Position numbers and translations under genes: made by a program. Positions 1 to 7,974 of a stretch of DNA of 64,000 nucleotides are shown here, in pieces (within the stretch, counting starts at the first letter, position 1; the number at the start of each line of letters is the position of its first letter). The notes below the pieces were generated by a model. The model was not told where the DNA came from. It saw only the letters and a list, made by a program, of their open reading frames with translations, and ran no database searches. This DNA is from Maricaulis salignorans (GTDB lineage Bacteria > Pseudomonadota > Alphaproteobacteria > Caulobacterales > Aquidulcibacteraceae), in assembly GCA_945891505.1 (NCBI GenBank), contig CAMDDL010000003.1:98452-162451 (forward strand), written 5' to 3'.

Positions 1-135
1 ATAGCTGCCGACAAATTCAGTCATGCGCTCGTCAATTTGGGCGAATAAATCACATTCGGCGGGATAAAGCGTATTGTCGAGATCAAAGACCCAATCTTCG
101 GCCTCATAAAGTCGGGTCAGGGGGCGTGTGGTCAT
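1..135 (-). CDS. HAD-family pyrimidine 5'-nucleotidase, N-terminal 45 residues (cut by window edge)
   Basis: The gene starts with ATG at 135 on the minus strand and runs off the left edge. The visible residues begin [20 protein letters not shown] and continue [11 protein letters not shown]. The DxDNTLYP pattern is the HAD nucleophile motif as found in the pyrimidine 5'-nucleotidase (YjjG/SDT1-like) group, which dephosphorylates nucleoside monophosphates in the cytoplasm. The start codon overlaps the argB stop as ATGA, so the two genes are probably translationally coupled. An argB-HAD nucleotidase pair is familiar from alphaproteobacterial genomes. The substrate is inferred from family and context only, because most of the protein lies outside the window. 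Confidence 0.8.
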   Translation of the reverse strand, partial: MTTRPLTRLYEAEDWVFDLDNTLYPAECDLFAQIDERMTEFVGSY

Positions 136-1061
136 GAGCGAATAAGGGTTCCAGAGCCTGAGTCAGTGAAAAGTTCGTTGAGGATGGCGTGGGGCGTGCG
201 GCCATCGAGAATAACCACGGCCTCAACGCCCGATTCAATTGCCGTGATGGCTGTCTCTAATTTAGGGATCATCCCGCCATTCGCAACGCCAGACGCCATC
301 AAGGCCCGCGCGTCCGCAATCGTCATTTCCGGGATCAGATTGCCATTGCCATCCTTCACCCCTTCAATATCGGTCAATAACAAGAAGCGCTTAGCATGGA
401 GCGAGCCTGCCAGTGCCCCAGCAGCCGTATCGGCATTGATATTAAACGTGGCACCCGCTGGGTCCACGCCGATGGGCGCAACAACCGGCACATAATCCTG
501 CTCGGCCTTAATTAAGGTCATGACCAATTGGGCGTCGACTTCTTTTGGATCGCCGACAAAGCCCAGATCGACCACTTGCTCAATCCGGCTTTCAGGGTCC
601 TTGCGCGTACGCACGACCTTTTCGACCGTGAATAGGCGTGCATCCTTGCCCGAAAGGCCAACGCCGCGCACGTCGGCTTCCCGGCCTGCTTGGGTGATCA
701 AATGCGCCAATTGCTTATTGACCGCACCCGACAGCACCATTTCCGCGATTTCCATCGTGGCCGTATCGGTGACGCGCAGGCCGTCAACAAACTCAGACTT
801 CACCCCTGCCCGGTTCAGCATAGCGCTAATTTGTGGCCCCCCGCCATGCACGACAACCGGGTGAATGCCGACGAGCTTCAATAACACCACATCCGCCGCA
901 AAGCGCTGGGCAGTCGCTTCATCGCCCATCGCATGGCCGCCATATTTGATCACCACCGTCTCGCGGTCATAGCGTTGAATAAAGGGCAGCGCCTCGGCCA
1001 AGGTTTTGGCGGTTGCAAAAGCAGTCTCAGCTTTGCTGGGGGCGGCAGTATCAGCAGTCAT
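132..1061 (-). CDS. argB: Acetylglutamate kinase
   Basis: ArgB phosphorylates N-acetyl-L-glutamate, the second step of arginine biosynthesis. The 309-residue protein has the amino-acid-kinase signature [10 protein letters not shown] near residue 37, the VVHGGGPQI substrate loop near 71, and the C-terminal GGMIPKLE stretch that binds nucleotide. About 20 residues precede the kinase core. Arginine-inhibited hexameric enzymes carry such an N-terminal helix, so feedback control by arginine is likely but inferred. The stop codon overlaps the downstream HAD nucleotidase start (ATGA). The upstream asparaginase gene is on the same strand but 108 bp away, so a separate promoter is possible. Confidence 0.97.
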   Translation of the reverse strand: MTADTAAPSKAETAFATAKTLAEALPFIQRYDRETVVIKYGGHAMGDEATAQRFAADVVLLKLVGIHPVVVHGGGPQISAMLNRAGVKSEFVDGLRVTDTATMEIAEMVLSGAVNKQLAHLITQAGREADVRGVGLSGKDARLFTVEKVVRTRKDPESRIEQVVDLGFVGDPKEVDAQLVMTLIKAEQDYVPVVAPIGVDPAGATFNINADTAAGALAGSLHAKRFLLLTDIEGVKDGNGNLIPEMTIADARALMASGVANGGMIPKLETAITAIESGVEAVVILDGRTPHAILNELFTDSGSGTLIRS

Positions 1062-1169
1062 AGGCGTTAGATTCCCAAAGGGCTCAAAGGCAGGGCGATC
1101 GCTTTAGCGGGCTACGCCCCTCACGCCAAGCTGTTTGGGCGTTTGAGTCATGATGCCCGGCATACAGGT

Positions 1170-2036
1170 TTAGCGAAACGTCTTCACCTCAAAACGCCCC
1201 GTATGGGTCGCAATTCCCCGCTTCATGCCTTCGCTGACATAAGGCGTGGAGACATTGCCCATGGCGTCCACGGCGATCAGGCCACCGTCGCCGCCTTGGG
1301 TTTCCATGTCGGCTAAAGCTCCGGCGCAAGCTGAAGCCAAGGTCTGGCCACCATAGCGGACGCGGGCGGAGATGTCGGCGGCAACGGCGGCGCGCATGAA
1401 ATATTCGCCTTGGCCGGAACAAGAAACTGCGACGCGCTCATCCGCCCAAGTCCCGGCCCCGATCAAAGGCGTATCGCCGACACGACCGGGCATTTTGTTT
1501 AGGAGGCCACCGGTTGAAGTAGCCGCCGCCAAGCGGCCCGCAATATCGCGCGCCACAGCACCGACCGTGCCATGCGCCAACTCGCCGGGTTCAACCGGTC
1601 GGCGAACGGCTGGGGTGTAGTAGGCGGCAGGGTCTTCGATCTCTTCGAGGCCCATCTCGTGCGCGAAAGCCTTAGCCCCAGTGCCAACCAGCAACACATG
1701 CGGCGTCTTGTCCATCACCGCACGGGCAGCCATGATCGGCGAGCGAAAACCAACCAAAGCCCCAACCGCCCCTGCGCGTCGAAGCGCGCCGTCCATCACG
1801 GCAGCATCGAGCTCGTACTCGCCATTGGCATTGGCCGAGGCACCCTTGCCCGCAACGTGGAAGCCGGAGTCTTCCAACTCCCGCACCATGGAGACCACCA
1901 CGTCGAGCGCGGACAGGCCTTCTTCCAGCATATCTGCGCCACGCTTGAGAACTTCCGCCATATGGGCTTCTTCCCGGTCATAGGTGCGTCCGCGAGCAGG
2001 CCCTGCGCCGCCATGAAGTGCCAATGCCCAAGCCAT
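1170..2036 (-). CDS. Isoaspartyl peptidase / plant-type L-asparaginase (Ntn hydrolase)
   Basis: This 288-residue protein belongs to the threonine Ntn-hydrolase family (IaaA/EcAIII). These enzymes cleave isoaspartyl dipeptides and asparagine after autoproteolysis into alpha and beta subunits. The opening ALHGGAG motif and HGTVGAV around residues 155-161 are diagnostic, and Thr157 would become the catalytic N-terminal nucleophile. The substrate-pocket sequence MPGRVGDTPLIGAG follows the cleavage site as expected. There is no signal peptide, so it is cytoplasmic. It stands alone on the minus strand, divergent from the quinone oxidoreductase gene. Whether isoaspartyl peptide or asparagine is the main substrate cannot be told from sequence. 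Confidence 0.92.
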   Translation of the reverse strand: MAWALALHGGAGPARGRTYDREEAHMAEVLKRGADMLEEGLSALDVVVSMVRELEDSGFHVAGKGASANANGEYELDAAVMDGALRRAGAVGALVGFRSPIMAARAVMDKTPHVLLVGTGAKAFAHEMGLEEIEDPAAYYTPAVRRPVEPGELAHGTVGAVARDIAGRLAAATSTGGLLNKMPGRVGDTPLIGAGTWADERVAVSCSGQGEYFMRAAVAADISARVRYGGQTLASACAGALADMETQGGDGGLIAVDAMGNVSTPYVSEGMKRGIATHTGRFEVKTFR

Positions 2037-2164
2037 GAAACGCTCCTTATGCGCTGGGTGCCAGAGGGGTCACCCAAGAAAAATGAGAAATGAGACATGA
2101 TCCTCTAGTGCGAAGCGTCAGGCTTCGCTATGCCTTTCAAAACAGATTGCTCAGGAGAAACATC

Positions 2165-3160
2165 ATGAAGGCGCTTTTGTCCCACACCCCCGGTATGCCC
2201 GAGACCCTCAGCTTGGCGGAATTGCCCGATCCAGTTGCTGGCAAAGGCGACGTTATCCTCGATGTGAAAGCAGTTGGCATCAATTATCCTGACGTTTTGA
2301 TCATTCAGGACAAGTACCAGTTCAAGCCAGAGCGCCCGTTTGCACCCGGTGGGGAAGTCTCCGGCGTCGTCTCGGTTGTTGGCGAAGGCGTCACCCACCT
2401 CAAAGTTGGTGACCGCGTGATTGGCTCGACCGGTTGGGGCGGCTTGGCAGAAAAAATTGCTTTGCCAGCCGCGCGCTGCATTCCCATCCCTGACACCATG
2501 CCGTTTGATGAGGCCGCTGCCTTCATCATGACCTATGGCACCAGCCATTATGGCCTGAAGGATCGTGGCCACCTGAAGGCTGGCGAGACATTGCTGGTTC
2601 TAGGTGCAGCTGGCGGGGTTGGCCTTGCTGCGGTTGAGCTTGGTAAAGCCATGGGCGCGAAAGTGATTGCTGCCTGCTCCACCCAAGAAAAAGTCGACGT
2701 CTGCCTCGCCCATGGCGCAGATGAAGGCATTGTCTATCCAACTGGTGAATTTGACGCTGAAGGCAAAAAGGCCTTGGCAGACCTGTTCAAAAAAGCCTGC
2801 GGCCCTAATGGCGCGGATGTGATTTATGATGGCGTTGGTGGAGCCTATGCTGAGGCCAGCTTGCGCGCCATTGGATGGGAAGGCCGTTTCTTGGTCATCG
2901 GCTTCCCAGCTGGCATTCCTTCCATTCCGCTGAACCTCACCCTTTTGAAGTCCTGCCAGATTGTTGGTGTCTTCTGGGGCGCATTTACTGCGCGCAACCC
3001 AAAGGCGAATCAGGAGAACATCGCCGAACTGATGGCGCTGTATGCGGCAGGCAAAATCAAACCGCATGTCTCTGCACACTTCCCATTGGATAAGGGCGCT
3101 GAAGCGATTCGCCATTTGATGGATCGGAAGGCCACTGGAAAGGTTGTTGTAACTTTATGA
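2165..3160 (+). CDS. NADPH:quinone oxidoreductase, zinc-independent MDR family
   Basis: A 331-residue medium-chain dehydrogenase/reductase without the zinc ligands of alcohol dehydrogenase, resembling the Qor/quinone oxidoreductase group. The GroES-like N-terminal half is followed by a Rossmann fold with VLGAAGGVGLAAVELGKAMG near residues 142-161, the NADPH-binding glycine motif. I place the start at ATG 2165 because CAGGAGAAA lies just upstream and the family begins with this MKALL-type sequence. An earlier in-frame start at 2090 has no support. The stop overlaps the next gene as ATGA. Quinone, enone or acryloyl substrates are all possible. Confidence 0.9.
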   Translation: MKALLSHTPGMPETLSLAELPDPVAGKGDVILDVKAVGINYPDVLIIQDKYQFKPERPFAPGGEVSGVVSVVGEGVTHLKVGDRVIGSTGWGGLAEKIALPAARCIPIPDTMPFDEAAAFIMTYGTSHYGLKDRGHLKAGETLLVLGAAGGVGLAAVELGKAMGAKVIAACSTQEKVDVCLAHGADEGIVYPTGEFDAEGKKALADLFKKACGPNGADVIYDGVGGAYAEASLRAIGWEGRFLVIGFPAGIPSIPLNLTLLKSCQIVGVFWGAFTARNPKANQENIAELMALYAAGKIKPHVSAHFPLDKGAEAIRHLMDRKATGKVVVTL

Positions 3161-3480
3161 CCGAACCAAAGCCTCCCGGCGCTGTAATTGTCGCCGGGAC
3201 TTTTCGGGCAAGGCGGGGTGTTACCTTGCCCGTTCTGGCAGCGATGGCAGCTATGTCGACAGCATCGCGCGCCGAAGAAGGGTGTGAACTTTATACCTAT
3301 GCTGTTGATGCGTTTGATCCAATGACCATTCGCGTCTTTGAAATCTGGACAGATATGGCGTCGTTTATACGCCATCGTGAAGCCAATCACACAAAGATCT
3401 GGCGTGGAAAGTGGAATGATCTTGGACTTGGCGATGCCAATCTGACCTCGTACGAGATCGACGAAAAAGCACCGCTTTAG
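3157..3480 (+). CDS. Putative quinol monooxygenase (ABM domain)
   Basis: A 107-residue protein with the ferredoxin-like antibiotic-biosynthesis-monooxygenase (ABM) pattern. It has VIVAGTFRARRG at the first strand, a central CELYTYAVDAFDP stretch, and FEIWTDMASFIRHRE, which matches the usual E.W.d..a...H feature of YgiN-like quinol monooxygenases. These small dimeric enzymes act without cofactor on quinols or polyketide-like aromatics. It overlaps the preceding quinone oxidoreductase by four bases (ATGA), so the pair probably works on the same quinoid compound. The SDR that follows 31 bp later may belong to the same transcript. The substrate is unknown. Confidence 0.8.
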   Translation: MTEPKPPGAVIVAGTFRARRGVTLPVLAAMAAMSTASRAEEGCELYTYAVDAFDPMTIRVFEIWTDMASFIRHREANHTKIWRGKWNDLGLGDANLTSYEIDEKAPL

Positions 3481-3511
3481 ACGGTGTCTCATAAACTCAG
3501 GGAGTGAAGCC

Positions 3512-4366
3512 ATGGTTGGACGCGTGAAGGACAAGGTTATTGTCGTGACAGGGGCTGCCAGTGGCATCGGCCTCGGCACGGTCGAACGCTTGATAGAAGA
3601 AGGTGCCTTTGTTTTGGCGGCCGACATCCAAGATGAAAAAGGCGCGAACCTAGAAGCCCGTTTCAAAGACAAGCTGATCTATCGCCATTGCGATGTCACC
3701 GATGAAGCCCAAGTCAAAGCCATTCTAGACCAAGCGGCAGACCATTTTGGCGGTGTCGACGGCCTGTTCAACAATGCAGGCTCAGCCGGCGTCATGAGCC
3801 CCTTGGAAGAGGTTGAGTCCAAGGACTGGAAAGCGATTTTCGACATACTCGTCACCTCGGTCTTTTACGGCACCAAGCATGCCGTGCCACATCTGGCCAA
3901 GCGCGGCGGCGGCGCGATCGTCAACACTGCCTCCATCGCGGGCCTTGAGGCTGGTTGGGGTCCGATTGCCTATTCCACAGCAAAGGCGGCTGTGATCCAT
4001 TTCAGCAAAGTCGCCGCTGCCCAGTTGTGTACGAAAAATATCCGGGTCAATGCGATCTGCCCGGGCCTGATCGCCACCTCAATCTTTGGCACTGCCCTTG
4101 GTATGCCACGCGAACAAGCCGATCAATTGGCGGCTCTCATCGCCCATCAAGGTGGTGCTGCTCAACCGATTGGCCGGGCAGGTCAGCCGAGTGATATTGC
4201 TGAAGCCGTCCTCATGTTCATGAGTGATGCGGGCAGCTTTATGACGGGTACGCATCTGATTGTTGACGGCGGCATCACGGTTGGTCCGCGCCACGCCTGG
4301 GACCCCGCTGCCCCCTCCCCCATGGCTTCGATCTTTGGTGATGCCGTACCGACACCACAGGGCTAG
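3512..4366 (+). CDS. SDR-family oxidoreductase
   Basis: A classical short-chain dehydrogenase/reductase of 284 residues. The cofactor motif TGAASGIG is at residues 13-20, the structural NNAG is present near residue 88, and the catalytic YSTAK sits near residue 154. The aspartate at the end of beta-2 (VLAADIQ) favours NAD over NADP. AGGGAG about 8 nt upstream supports ATG 3512. A proline-rich tail beyond the usual SDR end extends the protein slightly. It follows the quinone oxidoreductase and ABM genes on the same strand. The alcohol or ketone substrate cannot be deduced. Confidence 0.92.
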   Translation: MVGRVKDKVIVVTGAASGIGLGTVERLIEEGAFVLAADIQDEKGANLEARFKDKLIYRHCDVTDEAQVKAILDQAADHFGGVDGLFNNAGSAGVMSPLEEVESKDWKAIFDILVTSVFYGTKHAVPHLAKRGGGAIVNTASIAGLEAGWGPIAYSTAKAAVIHFSKVAAAQLCTKNIRVNAICPGLIATSIFGTALGMPREQADQLAALIAHQGGAAQPIGRAGQPSDIAEAVLMFMSDAGSFMTGTHLIVDGGITVGPRHAWDPAAPSPMASIFGDAVPTPQG

Positions 4367-4378
4367 TTCAGATACGCG

Positions 4379-5308
4379 ATGGATCAGACCGCTAGCCCAG
4401 CCAAAAAACTGCCGCTCTCACCTAATGGCATTGGCGCACTTTGGATGTTGGGATCCGCGGTCGGGTTCTTGATCATGGCAGTATTGGCCAAAGGCCTTGG
4501 CTCGACGACCAGTGTTGCCATGCTGATTTTTTGGCGATCCTTGGCTGGCGTGGTGGCGGTTTTGCCGTTTGCCCTGATGGCCGGGCCAAAGGTTTGGAAG
4601 ACCAGCAGGCCCGGCAAGCTTTTGCTGCGCTCTAGCTATGGCACGATTGGTTTTTTTGCGGGCTTTTACGCCCTCGTGCATTTGCCTCTGGCGCAAAGCC
4701 AAGCTTTGAGCTTTTCACGCACCCTGTTCATGACCATTCTGGCGGTCGTAATCTTGAAGGAAAAAGTGGCTTGGCGGCGCTGGACCGCCGTCGGGATAGG
4801 CTTCCTTGGTATCTTAATGATGACCAAGCCAGACTTCTCTAGCCATGCGACCGCCGTTGATCCGGCAACCTTGGCAGCACTTGTCTCGGCACTTGCCTTC
4901 GCGTTTGCTCTAGTAACCGTCAAGGATCTGACCAAGGATCATTCGTCGCTGACCCTGGTGGTCTATGGCAATGTGTTCACGACTTTGGCTGGTCTACCTT
5001 TCCTCATCCTCGACCCGGTTTTGCCAGATATGAAGACGATGGCCCTTCTGATCGCGATGGGCTTTGCTGGGGTTGCCGCGCAATCCTGCTATGTGCGTGC
5101 CTTGTCAACTGGGGACGCCTCTCTGATGGGCCTGATTGATTATATTCGCTTGCCCTTGGTGGCCGGGGCTGGGGTGATTTTCTTCAACGAAATCCCCGAC
5201 GCATTGGCGATGGTCGGCGCGGCGATTGTCATTATCTCCACCCTTTACATTACCATTCGCGATGGGCGAACCAACTCAGTCAAGCCGCCTGCCCCGCCAC
5301 CAGCCTAG
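4379..5308 (+). CDS. EamA/DMT-superfamily transporter
   Basis: A 309-residue integral membrane protein of the drug/metabolite transporter superfamily. Ten hydrophobic segments can be traced as two EamA repeats. Examples are LGSAVGFLIMAVLAKGLG near the start and AMVGAAIVIISTLYITI at the end, and the first repeat contains the typical SFSRTLFMTILAVVILKEKV region. Such carriers export metabolites or amino acids across the inner membrane, and the substrate here is unknown. The start lies 12 bp after the SDR stop, suggesting co-transcription. Its 3' end overlaps the convergent YhhN gene by 29 bp. Confidence 0.88.
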   Translation: MDQTASPAKKLPLSPNGIGALWMLGSAVGFLIMAVLAKGLGSTTSVAMLIFWRSLAGVVAVLPFALMAGPKVWKTSRPGKLLLRSSYGTIGFFAGFYALVHLPLAQSQALSFSRTLFMTILAVVILKEKVAWRRWTAVGIGFLGILMMTKPDFSSHATAVDPATLAALVSALAFAFALVTVKDLTKDHSSLTLVVYGNVFTTLAGLPFLILDPVLPDMKTMALLIAMGFAGVAAQSCYVRALSTGDASLMGLIDYIRLPLVAGAGVIFFNEIPDALAMVGAAIVIISTLYITIRDGRTNSVKPPAPPPA

Positions 5309-5984
5309 AACCCCACTCGTTTAGAATGCCCAGCGTAATCAGGGCTTGGCCACCATAATAGAGGGTCCAGACGGCAGGGCTGGTTACTCGGTGCCACGGC
5401 GATTCTAGGCTCAGCGCGAACATTTCCACGCCCAAGATCATGTCCGAAGTCGCAAAAGCGATCACGCCAATCACGACATAAGTAACGTACGGCCCGGTAG
5501 GCAGAGCGAGGGCGGAAAAGCACATGCCTAAAATGATCAGGAAGTAGATGGTCAGCGGGCCTTTCATGGCGCCTAAATGCGGCCACAAGACCCTAAACAA
5601 GAGACTGGCACTGGTTAGCAGCAAAGCAAGCGCGGCGGCGATCTGCCAAGCCCCAAAGCCGTCCTTAAACGCACCAAACTCAAGAAACAGCGGGATGTAA
5701 CAGCCATGCGCAATCGCAAAAGCAACTACCCCAGCCATAAAGCGCTTCTCGCCCGGCCCTGCCAGCAACAAGTCTCCCACCGCACTGGCAGCCAAAGCAA
5801 ACAATAGGAAGCTTGGGCCCTGCGCTTGCCACACGACCAAGGCAAGGCCCGCAACCGCAGCTGTCTTCATGAAGCTTCGAACCGGATTAGCCGCCTGCTT
5901 GTTGAAGACGAGGCCATAGAGCACCGCTGCAACGGCCGAGAACAGCCACAACCAAACCATGGGTTCCGAAAAGTTAACTAGCAT
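5280..5984 (-). CDS. YhhN-family membrane protein (lysoplasmalogenase-like, TMEM86)
   Basis: A 234-residue polytopic membrane protein of the YhhN/TMEM86 family, some members of which hydrolyse the vinyl-ether bond of lysoplasmalogen. The family signature is visible as ASAVGDLLL, followed by RFMAGVVAFAIAHGCYIPLF and later FATSDMILG. I choose ATG 5984 because a strong GGAGG sits 8 nt upstream, inside the end of the preceding SDR gene, and translation from there gives the family-like opening MLVNFSEPMVWLW. The gene is four bases downstream of the SDR on the same strand, so the two are likely co-transcribed. Enzymatic activity is inferred from family only. Confidence 0.85.
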   Translation of the reverse strand: MLVNFSEPMVWLWLFSAVAAVLYGLVFNKQAANPVRSFMKTAAVAGLALVVWQAQGPSFLLFALAASAVGDLLLAGPGEKRFMAGVVAFAIAHGCYIPLFLEFGAFKDGFGAWQIAAALALLLTSASLLFRVLWPHLGAMKGPLTIYFLIILGMCFSALALPTGPYVTYVVIGVIAFATSDMILGVEMFALSLESPWHRVTSPAVWTLYYGGQALITLGILNEWGSRLVAGQAA

Positions 5985-5988
5985 AGTC

Positions 5989-6741
5989 TCAGCCTCCAAC
6001 GCGGAGGGACAGGCCACCATCGACGGAAAGACCTTGGCCGGTGATAAATCCCGCGTCATCGCTGGCAAGAAAAAGCGCGACTTTGGCGATATCGTTGGGT
6101 TCGCCCAAGCGGCGCAAGACGGCCTTGTTTGCCCACGTATCTGCAATCTCTGGCCGTTTATCCCAAAGGCCTTGGGTCATGCCGGTTCGAATAGCACCGG
6201 GCAGCAACCAATTGGCGGTGACACCAAATTTGCCGAGCTCAATGGCCAAAGCGCGGGTAAAGCCTTGCACGCCAGATTTAGAGGCAGAGTAGGCGGCAAG
6301 CCCCATACCGCTGCCTTCAGCCATAACAGATGCCGTGTTGATGATGCGGCCAGCTTGACTGGTTTTCAGATCGGGGATGGCGGCACGCGTGAGGCGGAAC
6401 ATCGCGCGGAGGTTCACGTCCAGGGTGCGATCCCAGTCCTCATCGCTGGTTCTCTCAACCAAGCTATTGGTCGCAATGCCGGCGTTGTTGAACAAGATGT
6501 CGACACCGCCCAGATGCGTGCGCGCCGCCTGTAGGATTTGGTCTGGTGCATCAGCATCGGCCACCGATTGGCCGTGCGCGGTGATTCCTGAGCCTTGAAA
6601 GGCTGCATCCAAACGCTCGCCCGGCAAGTCTACGGCGAGGACGGCTGCCCCTTCGCTGGCAAACAAATGCGCGGTAGCCAATCCAATGCCAGAGGCTGCC
6701 CCCGTAATAATGGCCCGACGGCCAGCCAATCGTTGAGTCAA
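5989..6741 (-). CDS. SDR-family oxidoreductase, probable TTG start
   Basis: A classical SDR with ITGAASGIG near the N-terminus, the NNAG motif (FNNAGIATN) and the catalytic YSASK. It ends in the usual GQGLSVDGG. I place the start at TTG 6741 (250 residues), which has AAGGGA 8 nt upstream. A second in-frame TTG at 6768 has no visible ribosome-binding site and falls in the loop of a 10-bp hairpin. That hairpin overlaps the ribosome-binding site of the 6741 start, so expression may be controlled at the level of the leader. The YhhN gene follows after four bases. The substrate is unknown. Confidence 0.88.
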   Translation of the reverse strand: MTQRLAGRRAIITGAASGIGLATAHLFASEGAAVLAVDLPGERLDAAFQGSGITAHGQSVADADAPDQILQAARTHLGGVDILFNNAGIATNSLVERTSDEDWDRTLDVNLRAMFRLTRAAIPDLKTSQAGRIINTASVMAEGSGMGLAAYSASKSGVQGFTRALAIELGKFGVTANWLLPGAIRTGMTQGLWDKRPEIADTWANKAVLRRLGEPNDIAKVALFLASDDAGFITGQGLSVDGGLSLRVGG

Positions 6742-6746
6742 AAAAA

Positions 6747-6778
6747 TATCCCTTCTCTGCGTCTGCAAAGAAGGGATA
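6747..6778 (-). promoter_or_regulatory. Leader hairpin overlapping the ribosome-binding site of the SDR gene
   Basis: Positions 6747-6756 and 6769-6778 form a perfect 10-bp inverted repeat (TATCCCTTCT / AGAAGGGATA) with a 12-nt loop. Read on the minus strand, the second arm carries the AAGGGA ribosome-binding site and is followed immediately by seven T residues and the TTG start. It therefore has the outline of both a sequestering hairpin and an intrinsic terminator or attenuator. Which of these it is, or whether the palindrome is a protein-binding operator, cannot be decided by reading. Confidence 0.55.
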
Positions 6779-6817
6779 GTAGATTAGTTCGCAGTGTCGA
6801 TGGAAAAAAACGTATGC

Positions 6818-6909
6818 GTCGGTTGAACTGCAGTCCGCAGACCCTGGAGGGGGGCTGGGGGGGCTGTTGGGAAACCAGAACCTGCGAGATGTTCTGCTGT
6901 CCAACCGAC
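6818..6909. other. G-rich structured stretch in the SDR/dapF divergent region
   Basis: The 323-bp gap between the SDR start and dapF holds no credible gene. Within it, GTCGGTTG (6818-6825) pairs perfectly with CAACCGAC (6902-6909), closing a stretch of about 92 nt. Inside are a CAGAAC/GTTCTG hairpin (6876-6881 with 6891-6896), a short CTGC/GCAG pair, and three long G tracts (6849-6854, 6857-6863, 6869-6871) that satisfy a G-quadruplex pattern on the plus strand. It could be an RNA leader of dapF or a small RNA. I compared it by eye with 4.5S and 6S RNA and found no match. Confidence 0.4.
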
Positions 6910-7064
6910 AATGACGTTATCGACCCCGCTTGTGGCGCGATCTGGGTGCAAATGCGGCGGAACCGGGGCATTGCATTAATTATTTGTCATTTAACATCAC
7001 CAAAGCATGAAGATGGTTTCTACTTGGTGCTTTACTTCAAGTCAAATGAGCCTAAACACACGAC

Positions 7065-7898
7065 ATGAAATTCGCAAAAATGAATGGTCTTGGTAATGAG
7101 ATCGCCGTGTTAGATGCGCGCGACCGCCCACTGACCTTAAATGCCAGCGCGGTGGAGGCCCTAGCCGTTCCCGGAAAAGGAATTGGCTTTGACCAGCTAA
7201 TGGTCCTCCTGCCGCCCAAAAACCCGCTGGCAGACGTCTATACTGAGATTTGGAATGCCGACGGGTCCAAGGTTGCCGCGTGCGGCAACGGCTTTCGCTG
7301 TGTCGCATGGTATGTGATGCGGGAGATGAACCGAGAGAATCTGGTGATCGAGACAGAGGCCGGCCTTCTGGGAGCAATCAGTGTCGGCCCCAATAGGATC
7401 AGCGTCGATATGGGTGAACCTATTTTTGACTGGGAGCGTGTTCCCATGTCTGAACGCATGGATACAGTCCGTATTGAGCTGCAAGTTGGCCCGATCGACG
7501 ATCCAGTCTTGCATGGCCCGGGCGTGGTCAGCATGGGCAACCCCCACTGCGTCTTTTTCGTCCAAGATGCGGAGCTCGCCCCGGTCGAAGCCGTTGGGCC
7601 GATGATTGAGTATCACCCCCTATTCCCTGAGCGCACCAATGTTGGCTTTGCAGAGATTGTGGCGCGCGATCATATTCGCCTGCGGGTTTGGGAACGCGGC
7701 GCTGGCCTGACGAAAGCCTGCGGCACCGGGGCGTGTGCGGCGCTGGTGGCCGCGGTGAGGCGTCGTCTATGCGACCGTACCGCCACCGTACAGGTTGATG
7801 GCGGCATGCTTCAGATCGAATGGCGGGAGAGCGACAATCACGTCATCATGACCGGGGCAGTTGCCCTTGAATCTGAAGGCACCCTAAGCGGAAATTAG
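7065..7898 (+). CDS. dapF: Diaminopimelate epimerase
   Basis: DapF converts LL- to meso-diaminopimelate, the precursor of lysine and of the peptidoglycan cross-link. The 277-residue protein opens with the canonical FAKMNGLGNE. It carries the two catalytic cysteines in their usual settings: Cys73 in AACGNGFRC and Cys219 in ACGTGACAA. MGNPHCVFF and ERTNVGFAEI are further family landmarks. The length matches the family. It is followed by purA 76 bp later on the same strand. The upstream leader is G-rich and foldable (see 6818-6909). Confidence 0.97.
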   Translation: MKFAKMNGLGNEIAVLDARDRPLTLNASAVEALAVPGKGIGFDQLMVLLPPKNPLADVYTEIWNADGSKVAACGNGFRCVAWYVMREMNRENLVIETEAGLLGAISVGPNRISVDMGEPIFDWERVPMSERMDTVRIELQVGPIDDPVLHGPGVVSMGNPHCVFFVQDAELAPVEAVGPMIEYHPLFPERTNVGFAEIVARDHIRLRVWERGAGLTKACGTGACAALVAAVRRRLCDRTATVQVDGGMLQIEWRESDNHVIMTGAVALESEGTLSGN

Positions 7899-7974
7899 GC
7901 AGATCGCAGCCTGATAGCTTGACGAGTTCGCCCTCAGACCCCAAGCACCCCGCGCAAGCAGGGAGTTTAGACTC

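Noticed and set aside
3157..3480. Frameshifted tail of the preceding quinone oxidoreductase
   Set aside because: The oxidoreductase ends normally with GKVVVTL, and the next frame has its own ATG and ABM-domain pattern.
6818..6909. 4.5S (SRP) RNA or 6S RNA gene
   Set aside because: The conserved GGAA tetraloop with its flanking bases and the 6S central bubble are absent on both strands.
6595..7068. 157-codon open frame across the SDR start and the dapF leader
   Set aside because: It overlaps the SDR gene and a structured leader, has no ribosome-binding site and reads as low-complexity translation of G-rich DNA.
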